NCBI RefSeq assembly: GCF_014138285.1
Contig: NZ_JACGXN010000002.1
Span: 186,001 to 250,000 of the forward strand
Source of the DNA: Phyllobacterium myrsinacearum
GTDB taxonomy: Bacteria; Pseudomonadota; Alphaproteobacteria; Rhizobiales; Rhizobiaceae
Length of the DNA stretch: 64,000 nucleotides
Reading direction: 5' to 3'
Shown here: positions 45,831-54,824 of the stretch, piece after piece
How the letters are laid out: each line of letters starts with the position of its first letter
Numbering within the stretch: position 1 is the first letter of the stretch
Notes under the pieces: model-generated
Told to the model about the DNA's origin: nothing
The model's input: only the letters and a program-made list of their open reading frames with translations
Database searches by the model: none
Made by a program: the position numbers and the translations under genes

Positions 45831-46862
45831 GACCACATCGCATTGCTTGATAGAACCGCTGTACAAACACCGATGATTGATCCTTTTGGCAGGACAATCA
45901 GCTATCTTCGCGTGTCTGTCACCGACCGCTGCGATTTCCGCTGCACCTATTGCATGTCCGAGCACATGACCTTCCTGCCCAAGAAAGACCTTTTGACACT
46001 GGAAGAGCTGGACCGTCTTTGCACCGCCTTCATTGAAAAAGGTGTGAGGAAGTTGCGCCTGACCGGTGGTGAACCGCTGGTGCGCAAGAACATCATGCAT
46101 CTGATCGGTGAATTGTCCCGTCATCTGCGCAGCGGCGCTCTCGAAGAATTGACGCTGACCACGAATGGTTCGCAGCTTGCCCGTTACGCGGCTGAGCTGG
46201 CTGACCACGGCGTGCGCCGCATCAATGTATCGCTCGATACGCTCGATCCGGAAAAATTCCACACGATTACCCGTTGGGGGGATTTGAACAGGGTCATGGA
46301 AGGCATTGATGCCGCGCAGGCTGCTGGTATCCGGGTCAAGCTGAATGCCGTCGCCCTCAAGGGTTTCAACGACCACGAGATTCCGGAAATGATCCGCTGG
46401 GCCCATGGCCGCGACATGGATCTGACCCTGATCGAGACAATGCCGATGGGCGAGATCGATCTGGACCGCACCGATCAGTATCTGCCGCTGTCCATGGTCA
46501 GGGCTGACCTTGCCCGGCAATTCACGCTGGAAGACATTCCCTACAAGACGGGCGGCCCGGCACGGTATTCACAGATTCGCGAAACTGGCGGGCGCATCGG
46601 CTTCATCACGCCGATGACCCACAATTTCTGCGAAAGCTGCAATCGCGTTCGCCTGACCTGCACCGGCACGCTCTATATGTGCCTCGGACAGGAAGATGCC
46701 GCCGATCTGCGCGCACCATTGCGCGCTTCGGAAGGCAATGAACTTTTGAACGATGCCATTGACGAAGCGATTGGCCGCAAGCCCAAGGGACATGACTTCA
46801 TCATCGACCGCCATCACAATCGCCCGGCCGTTTCACGCCACATGAGCGTAACCGGCGGCTAG
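45828..46862 (+). CDS. moaA: GTP 3',8-cyclase
   Basis: MoaA is the radical SAM enzyme that starts molybdenum cofactor synthesis from GTP. The 344-residue protein has the SAM cluster motif CDFRCTYC near residues 33-40, the second cluster cysteines in [15 protein letters not shown] near 266, and the C-terminal Gly-Gly needed for activity. The start is taken as TTG at 45828 because of the perfect GGAGGAGG site 5 bases before it. It heads a moaA-mobA-mobB operon with 2-base spacing and then a 4-base overlap. Confidence 0.95.
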   Translation: MDHIALLDRTAVQTPMIDPFGRTISYLRVSVTDRCDFRCTYCMSEHMTFLPKKDLLTLEELDRLCTAFIEKGVRKLRLTGGEPLVRKNIMHLIGELSRHLRSGALEELTLTTNGSQLARYAAELADHGVRRINVSLDTLDPEKFHTITRWGDLNRVMEGIDAAQAAGIRVKLNAVALKGFNDHEIPEMIRWAHGRDMDLTLIETMPMGEIDLDRTDQYLPLSMVRADLARQFTLEDIPYKTGGPARYSQIRETGGRIGFITPMTHNFCESCNRVRLTCTGTLYMCLGQEDAADLRAPLRASEGNELLNDAIDEAIGRKPKGHDFIIDRHHNRPAVSRHMSVTGG

Positions 46863-46864
46863 TC

Positions 46865-47512
46865 GTGCGCATTGCGGGAATCATTCTGGCCGGTGGCCGT
46901 TCAAGCCGCATGGACGGGCATGACAAGGCACTTCTACCTTTTGGCAAGGCCCGGCTGATCGATTTCATCGTCGAGCGCCTGTCATCCCAACTCGAAACTA
47001 TGGCCATCAACAGCAATGGCGACACGGCTGCCTTTGCCAATCTCGAACGTCCTGTCATTGCAGACAGTGTAAGCGGTTTCGCGGGGCCGCTCGCGGGCAT
47101 CATTGCCGGCATGCAATGGGCCGCCGATGCAGCTGTTCCGTTCACGCACATATTGACAGTTGCGACAGACACCCCCTTCTTTCCCCGCGATCTCGTCACC
47201 AGACTTGGTGGGGCAATCACGGGTGCCCCGGATCACATCGCCGTCGCTGTTTCTGACGCGATATGGCACCCCGTTTTCGGGCTCTGGCCGGTTGCGATGA
47301 GACACGATCTGCAACAGTGGATGCACGATCCGCAGAACCGCCGCGTTCGCACATGGATTGAAAGTCACCCGCATCATGCGGTGGACTTCCCCCTTATTGA
47401 GACGCAGGCAGGCGCTGCGTTTGATCCGTTCTTCAATATCAATCGACCCGACGATCTTGCTCTTGCCCGATCCATGATCACAAAACTGCAGAACCGGGAG
47501 CCAAGTCCATGA
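46865..47512 (+). CDS. mobA: Molybdenum cofactor guanylyltransferase
   Basis: MobA transfers GMP from GTP to molybdopterin, giving the guanine dinucleotide cofactor used by DMSO reductase-type enzymes. The 215-residue protein has the nucleotide-binding N-terminus ILAGGRSSRMDGHDKALLPF near residue 7, the VATDTPFF metal-site segment near residue 100, and an INRPDDL motif near the end. It starts at a GTG 2 bases after the moaA stop codon, and overlaps mobB by 4 bases. The presence of mobA implies the organism makes bis-MGD enzymes. Confidence 0.93.
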   Translation: MRIAGIILAGGRSSRMDGHDKALLPFGKARLIDFIVERLSSQLETMAINSNGDTAAFANLERPVIADSVSGFAGPLAGIIAGMQWAADAAVPFTHILTVATDTPFFPRDLVTRLGGAITGAPDHIAVAVSDAIWHPVFGLWPVAMRHDLQQWMHDPQNRRVRTWIESHPHHAVDFPLIETQAGAAFDPFFNINRPDDLALARSMITKLQNREPSP

Positions 47513-48018
47513 CCCACCGCATCTTTGGCATTACCGGCTGGAAGAATTCTGGCAAGACGACGCTGACGGTGAAGCTCGTCACGGAACTGACGCGGCGCGG
47601 CTGGAAGATCTCCACCATCAAACACGCCCACCATGATTTCGATATTGACAAGGAAGGCACGGATTCCTTCCGCCACCGCAAGGCCGGTGCTGGCGAAGTG
47701 GCAATCGTTTCAGACCGCCGCTGGGCACTCATGCACGAACTGAATGACGAAAACGAACCGGCATTGCAGGAAATTGTTGCGCGTTTTGCCCCGTGCGATC
47801 TTGTTCTTGTCGAGGGCTACAAGCGCGAAGGACATAGGAAGATCGAGACGCGGCGGCGCGAGGGCCGCTCCGGTGAAAGCCTCGCACAGAACGATCCCAG
47901 CATTGTCGCCATCGCCAGCGATTTCCCCATAGAAGGTGAACAGATTCCCGTTTTCGATCTTGATAACACGCAAGGATTGGCTGATTTTATCGAGCACGAG
48001 ATGGGTCTTGCCCGCTAG
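47509..48018 (+). CDS. mobB: Molybdopterin-guanine dinucleotide biosynthesis adaptor protein
   Basis: This 169-residue GTP-binding protein works with MobA in making the guanine dinucleotide form of the molybdenum cofactor. It has a P-loop GWKNSGKTTL near residue 8, the ISTIKHAHHDFDIDKEGTDS segment near residue 37, and VEGYKREGHRKIE near 102. All three are diagnostic of MobB, which is stimulatory rather than essential in E. coli. Its start overlaps the mobA stop codon in an ATGA arrangement, so it is the third gene of the operon. Confidence 0.94.
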   Translation: MTHRIFGITGWKNSGKTTLTVKLVTELTRRGWKISTIKHAHHDFDIDKEGTDSFRHRKAGAGEVAIVSDRRWALMHELNDENEPALQEIVARFAPCDLVLVEGYKREGHRKIETRRREGRSGESLAQNDPSIVAIASDFPIEGEQIPVFDLDNTQGLADFIEHEMGLAR

Positions 48019-48189
48019 GCGTGTCAGGAAATGACGTTTCGCGCGGAGGCTGCGCAACAAAAATATAATCCTGCAACAATTATGTGGTTTTGCCGTCTTG
48101 AATCGCAAGGTAGCAGAAGATTCCCGGTTGCTTTTATGAGAAAACTAGTGGGAATATCGCCGGTCAGGAGCAGTGAAAAAACTGCGACC

Positions 48190-48233
48190 TTGCCCGGAAG
48201 GCTGTCCAAAAGAACAGGGGAACAGCCGGGCCA
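48190..48233 (+). promoter_or_regulatory. Leader hairpin before the amino-acid transporter operon
   Basis: GGCTGT pairs with ACAGCC, and an outer GCCC with GGGC, in the leader about 20 bases before the solute-binding protein gene. No T tract follows, so it may shape translation or stability rather than end transcription. Confidence 0.4.
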
Positions 48234-48251
48234 CAAAAGAGAGGTTGAATA

Positions 48252-49040
48252 ATGCGTATCACCAAGCGTCTCGCACTCGGCGTTGCTGCCGTTGCCTTTG
48301 CATTGTCCATGGGAGCGGCCCATGCAGAGGACGCCCTGAAGCTGACCATTGCTTCAGAGGGAGCCTACCCGCCCTTCAACAACCTGACGCCGGACGGCAA
48401 GCTGGAAGGCTTCGACATCGATATCGGCAAGGCGCTTTGCGAGGAGATGAAGGCACAGTGTACTTTCGTCACCCAGGATTGGGACGGCATGATTCCTGCT
48501 CTGCAGGCTGGCAAGTTCGACGCGATCATTGCGTCCATGTCCATCACGGATGAACGCCTGAAGAAGGTCGATTTCTCCAAGAAGTACTACAACACGCCGC
48601 CCGGCATTGCCGTACCGAAGGATTCCGCACTGAAGGATGTCACACCGGAATCCCTGAAGGGCAAGTCACTGGGCGTACAGGCTTCGACCAGCCACTCCAA
48701 TTTTGCCGAAGCCAAGTATAGCGGTTCGGACATCAAGATGTACCCGACCGCCGACGAATATAAGCTCGACCTTGCCAATGGCCGTATCGATGCAGCCATG
48801 GACGACTCCGTCGTGCTTGGACAGTGGCTCGACAGCGATGCCGGCAAATGCTGCAAGCTTCTCGGCACGATTACACCTGATCCGGTCATCCATGGCCCCG
48901 GCGCCGGTGTGACAGTCAAAAAGGGCAACACCGCCCTCGCCGACAAGTTCTCCGACGCGATTCTCGCGATCCGCAAGAACGGCAAGTACAAGGAAATCAA
49001 CGACAAGTACTTCAAACTTGACGTTTATGGTGCCGAATAA
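48252..49040 (+). CDS. Polar amino-acid ABC transporter, solute-binding protein
   Basis: This 262-residue periplasmic protein has a signal peptide ending near AHAED (about residue 25) and the lysine/arginine/ornithine-binding type fold. The family segments are TIASEGAYPPFNN near residue 32, GFDIDIGKALC near 52, and QDWDGMIPALQAGKFDAIIASMSIT near 76. It probably binds arginine, lysine, ornithine or an opine-like relative; a closer choice is not possible from sequence. It is followed by a strong hairpin and two permease genes, but no ATPase gene is present. Confidence 0.92.
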   Translation: MRITKRLALGVAAVAFALSMGAAHAEDALKLTIASEGAYPPFNNLTPDGKLEGFDIDIGKALCEEMKAQCTFVTQDWDGMIPALQAGKFDAIIASMSITDERLKKVDFSKKYYNTPPGIAVPKDSALKDVTPESLKGKSLGVQASTSHSNFAEAKYSGSDIKMYPTADEYKLDLANGRIDAAMDDSVVLGQWLDSDAGKCCKLLGTITPDPVIHGPGAGVTVKKGNTALADKFSDAILAIRKNGKYKEINDKYFKLDVYGAE

Positions 49041-49069
49041 CTAAGACTAGGCTTCGAAAACGGCCAATG

Positions 49070-49098
49070 ATGGTTGGCGGAGCTATTCCGCCAACCAT
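49070..49098 (+). terminator. Strong intergenic hairpin between binding-protein and permease genes
   Basis: A perfect 12-bp stem (ATGGTTGGCGGA/TCCGCCAACCAT) with a 5-base loop lies 30 bases after the binding-protein gene. It lacks a T tract, so it probably protects the upstream mRNA or partly stops transcription, which would give more binding protein than permease. Confidence 0.65.
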
Positions 49099-49183
49099 TT
49101 CCTGATCTCTGAATTCAAAAATGACAGGCCGGCTCGAAAAATCGGGCACTGGGGAATGGTCTGCAAAAGAATGAAAGAAGCCT

Positions 49184-49894
49184 ATGGGCTCAATTGCGTT
49201 ATTGGGATTTGGTGAAGGCGGCTGGGGCCTGAGTATTGCAAGCGGCATTCTTGTGACTGTCACTCTTGCGCTTGCAACATTGCCCATCGGACTGCTCATC
49301 GGATTTTTCGTGGCCCTTGGCAAACAGGCTGAAGAACCTTCCATCCGACTTGCGGCCAATATGTACACCACGATTTTCCGTGGCCTGCCTGAACTGCTTA
49401 CCTTGTTTCTCGTCTATTTCGGTGCTCAGATCGGCATCCAGAAGCTCGGTGCATTGCTGGGTTTTTCCGGCACCATCGAAATCAACTCCTTTCTGGCCGG
49501 AATGTTCGCCATGGGTGCGGTCTTTTCATCCTATGCCAGCGAAGTTTTCCTCTCCGCATTTCGCGCCATTCCACGCGGCCAGTATGAAGGCGGATACGCC
49601 ATCGGCCTTTCCTATGGCCAGACCATGTGGAAAGTCGTTCTGCCGCAATTGATACGCGTCGCCCTGCCCGGCCTCTCCAATCTCTGGATGATATTGCTCA
49701 AGGATACGGCGCTGGTATCCGCAATCGGACTGGCCGACATCCTGCGCCAGACTGGCGTTGCGGCGCGCGTGACCAAGCATGCTTTCTTGTTCTACGGCAC
49801 GGCTTGCCTGATCTATCTGGTGCTGGCCATTCTCTCATCCTTCGTGATCAATGCCATTGAACGGCGCACGACAGCCAGCGGAGTGAGGCGATGA
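49184..49894 (+). CDS. Polar amino-acid ABC transporter permease (HisQ/OccQ type)
   Basis: This 236-residue inner-membrane protein has about five membrane helices and the typical HisMQ-family motifs. TTIFRGLPELLTLF is near residue 64, and the cytoplasmic EAA-type loop YEGGYAIGLSYGQTMWKVVLPQ is near residue 131, where the ATPase docks. It pairs with the following permease and the upstream solute-binding protein to import a basic amino acid or relative. It overlaps the next gene by 4 bases. Confidence 0.92.
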   Translation: MGSIALLGFGEGGWGLSIASGILVTVTLALATLPIGLLIGFFVALGKQAEEPSIRLAANMYTTIFRGLPELLTLFLVYFGAQIGIQKLGALLGFSGTIEINSFLAGMFAMGAVFSSYASEVFLSAFRAIPRGQYEGGYAIGLSYGQTMWKVVLPQLIRVALPGLSNLWMILLKDTALVSAIGLADILRQTGVAARVTKHAFLFYGTACLIYLVLAILSSFVINAIERRTTASGVRR

Positions 49895-50727
49895 CCGAAA
49901 GCTTCCTCAACGCCCGGACAACGGCGGTGACCCGCCCGCCTGCACCGGTGAAACGCTGGACCAAGACACGGATCATCGGCCATGTGCTCGTCGCCTTCTG
50001 GGCGGCGCTGATCATCGGTCTTCTGCTCGACCTTTACAGTGCTTGGGACATCGTTCTGATCCAGACCTATGGTCCAAAATACTGGCAGGGCCTCGTCACC
50101 ACCCTGACGCTGGTATTCAGTTCCATCATTTTCGGGGCAATCCTGTCGATTCCCGTTGCCTACGGCAGAATGACCAAGAACAAGATCGCCTCTGCAGTCG
50201 CTTATGCCTACGTCTATTTCTTCCGTGGCACACCGCTTATTGCCCAGGTTTTCCTGATGTATTACGGCGTCAGCGAGTTTCGCAGCTTCCTCGAAACGAT
50301 CGGCCTGTGGTGGTTTTTCCGTGAAGCCTGGTACTGCGGCTTTCTGGCATTCGCACTCAATACGGCCGCCTATCAGGCGGAAATATTGCGGGGTGCCATT
50401 CAGAGTGTACCGCTCGGACAATGGGAAGGCGCCGCCTCCCTGGGCGTTTCCAAGTTCGTGACATTCCGCAAGGTGATCCTGCCACAGGCGCTGATCGTTG
50501 CCCTGCGTCCCTACGGCAACGAGGTCATCCTGATGATCAAGGGTTCGGCTATTGTCGCCCTGATCACCGTTTACGATATCATGGGTTATACGAAGCTCGC
50601 CTACTCCAGAACTTTTGACTTCCAGGCATACCTCTGGGCGGCTATCATTTATCTCCTGCTGGTGGAAGTACTGCGTCACATCTGGGACTGGATGGAGCGT
50701 CGTATCACCCGACATCTGATACGCTGA
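49891..50727 (+). CDS. Polar amino-acid ABC transporter permease (HisM/OccM type)
   Basis: This 278-residue protein is the second permease of the importer. It has about five membrane helices, FFRGTPLIAQVFLMYYG near residue 110 and an EAA-type loop GQWEGAASLGVSKFVTFRKVILPQ near residue 173. The cytoplasmic N-terminus is longer than usual (about 35 residues before the first helix). The expected ATP-binding gene does not follow; a glutathione S-transferase gene starts 25 bases later. The importer must use an ATPase encoded elsewhere or shared with another system. Confidence 0.92.
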   Translation: MTESFLNARTTAVTRPPAPVKRWTKTRIIGHVLVAFWAALIIGLLLDLYSAWDIVLIQTYGPKYWQGLVTTLTLVFSSIIFGAILSIPVAYGRMTKNKIASAVAYAYVYFFRGTPLIAQVFLMYYGVSEFRSFLETIGLWWFFREAWYCGFLAFALNTAAYQAEILRGAIQSVPLGQWEGAASLGVSKFVTFRKVILPQALIVALRPYGNEVILMIKGSAIVALITVYDIMGYTKLAYSRTFDFQAYLWAAIIYLLLVEVLRHIWDWMERRITRHLIR

Positions 50728-50752
50728 TTCAATTTACCGAAAAGAAACAATC

Positions 50753-51373
50753 ATGCTGAAAATCTGGGGACGAGCCAACTCGTCCAACGTCAAGAAGGCT
50801 CTTTGGGCCGCCGAAGAACTGTCCATTCCCTATGAAAACATTCCCGCTGGCGGCGCCCATGGCATTGTTGACAGCCCGGAATATCGCGCCATCAACCCCA
50901 ACAGCCGCGTACCCGCCATTGAAGATGATGGCTTCGCCCTCTGGGAAAGCAACACGATCGTCCGCTATCTCGCGGCAAAATACGGCAAGTCTACCTTGCA
51001 TATCGAAGATGCCACGAAACGCGCCAGCGCGGAAAAATGGATGGACTGGACAACGTCCAGCATTGCCGGTCCGTTTCGCGACGTGTTCTGGAACACCGTG
51101 CGTCTCGCACCTGACCAGCAGGACCATGCCGCCAAGGCAAAAGGCCTTGAGGCCTGCGGCGAGATGTTTGCCATCGCCGATGCGGCCCTTGCCGCCGAGC
51201 CCTATCTGTCCGGTTCAGATTTCGGCGTCGGTGACATACCGCTCGGCTGCTTTGCCTATGCCTGGTTCGAAATGCCGATCAAGCGTCCTGATCACCCGCA
51301 TCTGCTTGCGTGGTATGAGCGTCTCAAGGCCCGTCCCGCCTACCAGAAAGCGGTCATGACGCCTCTCACCTGA
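50753..51373 (+). CDS. Glutathione S-transferase family protein
   Basis: This 206-residue protein has a thioredoxin-like N-terminal domain (about residues 1-80). Within it are the glutathione-binding residues NSRVPAIEDDGFALWESNTI near 48-67 and a serine at SSNVKKALWA near residue 10 that could activate glutathione. An alpha-helical C-terminal domain follows. The true substrate is unknown; many such bacterial proteins act on xenobiotics or peroxides. It follows the permease genes closely on the same strand, and may be the last gene of that operon. It converges with the penicillin acylase gene. Confidence 0.88.
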   Translation: MLKIWGRANSSNVKKALWAAEELSIPYENIPAGGAHGIVDSPEYRAINPNSRVPAIEDDGFALWESNTIVRYLAAKYGKSTLHIEDATKRASAEKWMDWTTSSIAGPFRDVFWNTVRLAPDQQDHAAKAKGLEACGEMFAIADAALAAEPYLSGSDFGVGDIPLGCFAYAWFEMPIKRPDHPHLLAWYERLKARPAYQKAVMTPLT

Positions 51374-51377
51374 CACC

Positions 51378-53834
51378 CTATTGCGGCTTCAGCCGCCAGA
51401 TCCCGAGCAAACCATCCTGATAGGCCTTTTCGTCCGTCGGAATGGTGATCGCCTGCGTATCAGCCCATTTCTGTGCAAAATCGCGATAATTGGCTGAAAA
51501 CACGTTTCCGGATTGGCCGGTTGTCTGGATATAAGTCGAGCGATTGAGATCAGCCAGATCAAACAGTCCGCGATAGCTGGTGCCGTGCACGGCGCGGTAC
51601 GGATTGCTTTCATCCGTGAACAGGGATTTTGCCCGGTCCAGCGTGAAAGCGCCACCCGAGGCTGGCACGTCCACATTGAAGATGCGGTCGAGCGGACTGA
51701 CCTGTGCAAAAGGGCGATGCGCGCCATAGGCATAGTGCACGGCGCCCCAGTTCCATTTCGAACGGTCCGGACCAAGACGCCCGTCCAGATCCTTCAGGGC
51801 ATCGCCAAGCGCAAGGGCAAGCACGTCACCGCAGCTTTCCTTTTCCGGAGTGCGCCCGTCATCACACCAGTCACGCGCCGGATTGGGTCCAAGCCAGCGC
51901 AGCATGGCCGACACGCGGCCCTGCCAGTAGGTCGGGAACGCCTCACCCAGATCATCCTCGACGATACGTTTGGTTGCCATGCGCAGCCATGCATTGAAGA
52001 GCAGCGGCTCGATGCGATTGCGGTCCTCGACATAATCCCACTGACTCAACTGCTTGAAAGCGGCCTGATCGACATCCTTGCGCCCTTCAATGAGCTTCAG
52101 CATGACAGGCCCCAGCACCGCATAGGCATTGGAATAGGCATCGCCCTGCGCCTTGCGGTTGGTCTCCATCGATTGCTGGTTTGCACCGTAGAGCAACGAC
52201 TTGATCCGCTCGAAGCGCCAGGCTTCGTCCCAGTCGAACGTCAGGAAATGCGGATAAGCTGCATCGACCATCTTGGTATTGGCGGTGCCGATGACATTCT
52301 CGGCAGGATTGTAGCTGCGCGGCAGTTCCTCATAGGGAATGGTGCCCTTCCAGTCATAGGTCGCGTCCCAGCCCGGAGACGGCGCACGCCCCATGATCCG
52401 GTTGGCCGGATCGCGCACGGGCACCCGGCCCGGTGCGATCAGACCGATATTGCCGTCGACATCGGCAATGACCATCGATTGCATGGGCGTCACGAAATCG
52501 CGCATCCCATTCTGGAAGTCGGTGACGTTGGCAAAATCCCACAGCTTCAGGCCAGCCGATATGGTCTTGTCATCCGATGCAAGCGCAGTCCATGATAAGG
52601 CCGCAACCGTATTCTCAGGCAGGTAATGATCAAGCCCGCGGTAATCAGCCGGCAGCACAGGACCGTGCCGCGTCACCAATCGGTCAAACGTCACGTCGCT
52701 GGCGCCTTTGACCTTGATCGTGACAGGCTGTTTCTGGAACGGCGCAAATCCCTCCGGTGTCTGATATTCATTTGCGTTGGCCGGATTGATGCGCTCGACA
52801 AAGATGTCCTGCACGTCGGAGCCGGTATTGGTAAAGCCCCATGCCAGACGGTCATTGCGCCCGAGCAGCACCAGTGGCGCACCGGGAAGTGTGACGCCGA
52901 CGAGATTTCTGCTGCCGCCATCGGCACCTCGCACCTCAAGATGGGCGAGATACCAGACAGCAGGCGCCATCAGGCCAAGATGCGGATCATTCGCCAGTAT
53001 AGGCTTTCCGGTTTCGGTTCTGGCCCCACCGACAACCCAGTTGTTCGACGCCCCGGTCGACATGATGGCGTTGAGCGAGGCAAATTGCTGCTCGGCTTCG
53101 AGGGCGCCGGTCTTGATCGTTCCGCTCGGCAGACCAAGCAGTTGCTTGAGATCCGGCATGGGTGGCGGCGTATCGCCTTCCACCGGCGGCAGCAGATCGG
53201 TTATTTCGGCATCCGTCATTCCGAGCCGGGCAAATTTCAGCCGGAACACTTCCTGATCGATATTGGCCGCAAGCGTTACTGACATCATCTTCAATGTCAC
53301 AATGACATCGGCTGCAGTCCATTCATCCGGTTTGTAGCCAAGGATGACAAACTCCGGCGAATATTTGGATGCGAACGAACGCCCCTTGCTGTTGATGAAA
53401 GCGTTGATTCCCTTGACATAGGCGTCGACGCGCTTGCGATCGGCCGGATCAAGTGCCGCAGCCGAGGCGACGGCGGATTCATAAACGCCGAGTGACCGCA
53501 GAAACCGGTCTGTCGAAACCGTTTTGTCTCCGAACATCTCCGAGAGGCGCCCCTGCCCGGCCATGCGGGTCACTTCCATTTGCCACAGGCGCTCCTGTGC
53601 GTGGACAAAGCCGAGAGCCGTCAGGACATCATCGACATTGCTGCCGACAATATGCGGCACCGCGTTCTTGTCCCGCGTGACCGTGACGGGCGCGGAGAGG
53701 TCTGCCAGCACCATCTCGCCCGTGGCCGGAGCTACGGAACGTGCCAGCCAGACATAACCGATGCCGCCGGCCAGAAGAGCGAGGGGGATGAGAGAAAAAA
53801 CAATCCACAATAGGCCTTTGATGATCCGCCGCAT
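51378..53834 (-). CDS. Penicillin acylase-family Ntn hydrolase
   Basis: This 818-residue enzyme is a member of the penicillin/acyl-homoserine-lactone acylase family. The N-terminal membrane segment or uncleaved signal (about residues 5-30) directs it to the periplasm. The small subunit carries PHIVGSNVDDVLTALGFVHAQERLWQME near residue 60. The autocatalytic cleavage site precedes the nucleophile serine in GASNNWVVGG near residue 263, followed by the large subunit with NDPHL. Acyl-homoserine lactones, penicillins or other N-acyl compounds are possible substrates; sequence alone does not decide. Confidence 0.92.
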   Translation of the reverse strand: MRRIIKGLLWIVFSLIPLALLAGGIGYVWLARSVAPATGEMVLADLSAPVTVTRDKNAVPHIVGSNVDDVLTALGFVHAQERLWQMEVTRMAGQGRLSEMFGDKTVSTDRFLRSLGVYESAVASAAALDPADRKRVDAYVKGINAFINSKGRSFASKYSPEFVILGYKPDEWTAADVIVTLKMMSVTLAANIDQEVFRLKFARLGMTDAEITDLLPPVEGDTPPPMPDLKQLLGLPSGTIKTGALEAEQQFASLNAIMSTGASNNWVVGGARTETGKPILANDPHLGLMAPAVWYLAHLEVRGADGGSRNLVGVTLPGAPLVLLGRNDRLAWGFTNTGSDVQDIFVERINPANANEYQTPEGFAPFQKQPVTIKVKGASDVTFDRLVTRHGPVLPADYRGLDHYLPENTVAALSWTALASDDKTISAGLKLWDFANVTDFQNGMRDFVTPMQSMVIADVDGNIGLIAPGRVPVRDPANRIMGRAPSPGWDATYDWKGTIPYEELPRSYNPAENVIGTANTKMVDAAYPHFLTFDWDEAWRFERIKSLLYGANQQSMETNRKAQGDAYSNAYAVLGPVMLKLIEGRKDVDQAAFKQLSQWDYVEDRNRIEPLLFNAWLRMATKRIVEDDLGEAFPTYWQGRVSAMLRWLGPNPARDWCDDGRTPEKESCGDVLALALGDALKDLDGRLGPDRSKWNWGAVHYAYGAHRPFAQVSPLDRIFNVDVPASGGAFTLDRAKSLFTDESNPYRAVHGTSYRGLFDLADLNRSTYIQTTGQSGNVFSANYRDFAQKWADTQAITIPTDEKAYQDGLLGIWRLKPQ

Positions 53835-53895
53835 TGTCCTAACCTCTCCCGCAATTCTTCGAACGCATAGCCTATCTGACAGAGGAAATTACGGA

Positions 53896-54765
53896 ATGGC
53901 AACAGTCACATTTATTGGTCTTGGTGTTATGGGTTACCCGATGGCGGGTCACCTGAAGACTCGTGGGGGCCATGACGTCACCGTCTTCAATCGCAATGGC
54001 GAGAAGGCAAAGAAGTGGGCAGCCGAGTTCAATGGCCACCATGCACCAACTCCGGGAGAAGCAGCTGCGGACAAGGATTTTGTCTTCTGTTGCGTGGGAA
54101 ATGATGACGATCTGCGGGCCGTGACCATTGGTGAGAACGGCGCTTTCCATACAATGAAAAAGGGCGCGATCTTCGTCGATCACACCACCGCATCGGCTGA
54201 AGTGGCGCGCGAACTGGATGAAGAAGCACGCAAACGCGGCTTCCATTTTCTTGATGCCCCGGTCTCCGGCGGCCAGGCCGGCGCGGAAAATGGCGTCCTG
54301 ACAGTCATGGTCGGTGGCGAATCAGATGCTTTCGACAAGGCAAAGCCGGTCATCGAATCCTTTGCCAAGATGGTTGGTCTGATGGGTTCTGTCGGCGCAG
54401 GCCAGTTGACCAAGATGATCAACCAGATCTGCATTGCCGGTCTGGTCCAAGGTCTGGCCGAGGGCATTCACTTCGGCAAGAAGGCCGGACTCGATATCGA
54501 GAAGGTGATCGAAGTCATTTCCAAGGGAGCGGCAGGCTCGTGGCAGATGGAAAACCGCCACAAGACCATGAATGCAGGGAAATACGATTTCGGCTTTGCC
54601 GTCGACTGGATGCGCAAGGATCTGGGCATCTGTCTCGACGAGGCCGATCGCAACGGTGCACAATTGCCTGTCACCGCGCTGGTCGATCAGTTTTACAAAC
54701 AGGTGCAGAATATGGGCGGCAAGCGCTGGGATACATCATCCCTGTTGGCACGGCTGGAGAAATAA
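53896..54765 (+). CDS. NAD(P)-dependent beta-hydroxyacid dehydrogenase (3-hydroxyisobutyrate/tartronate-semialdehyde type)
   Basis: This 289-residue enzyme has the Rossmann motif GLGVMGYPMAGHL near residue 7, the substrate-binding signature DAPVSGGQAGAENG near residue 118, and the catalytic lysine region GAGQLTKMINQI near residue 167. It fits 3-hydroxyisobutyrate dehydrogenase or tartronate semialdehyde reductase, which act in valine or glyoxylate metabolism. The family is large and the precise substrate is uncertain. I chose the ATG at 53896, behind AGAGGAAAT; an open frame upstream overlaps the divergent acylase gene. Confidence 0.87.
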   Translation: MATVTFIGLGVMGYPMAGHLKTRGGHDVTVFNRNGEKAKKWAAEFNGHHAPTPGEAAADKDFVFCCVGNDDDLRAVTIGENGAFHTMKKGAIFVDHTTASAEVARELDEEARKRGFHFLDAPVSGGQAGAENGVLTVMVGGESDAFDKAKPVIESFAKMVGLMGSVGAGQLTKMINQICIAGLVQGLAEGIHFGKKAGLDIEKVIEVISKGAAGSWQMENRHKTMNAGKYDFGFAVDWMRKDLGICLDEADRNGAQLPVTALVDQFYKQVQNMGGKRWDTSSLLARLEK

Positions 54766-54795
54766 TCCGGCTGTCAGAATTGGATCGCCAAAGTA

Positions 54796-54824
54796 TCGGG
54801 CTGAGAAATCAGCCCGATTCCTTT
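54796..54824 (+). terminator. Terminator of the dehydrogenase gene, overlapping the Lrp 3' end
   Basis: A perfect 9-bp stem (TCGGGCTGA/TCAGCCCGA) closed by a GAAA tetraloop is followed by TTCCTTTTC. Its 3' arm is also the stop codon and last codons of the convergent Lrp gene. Confidence 0.75.
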
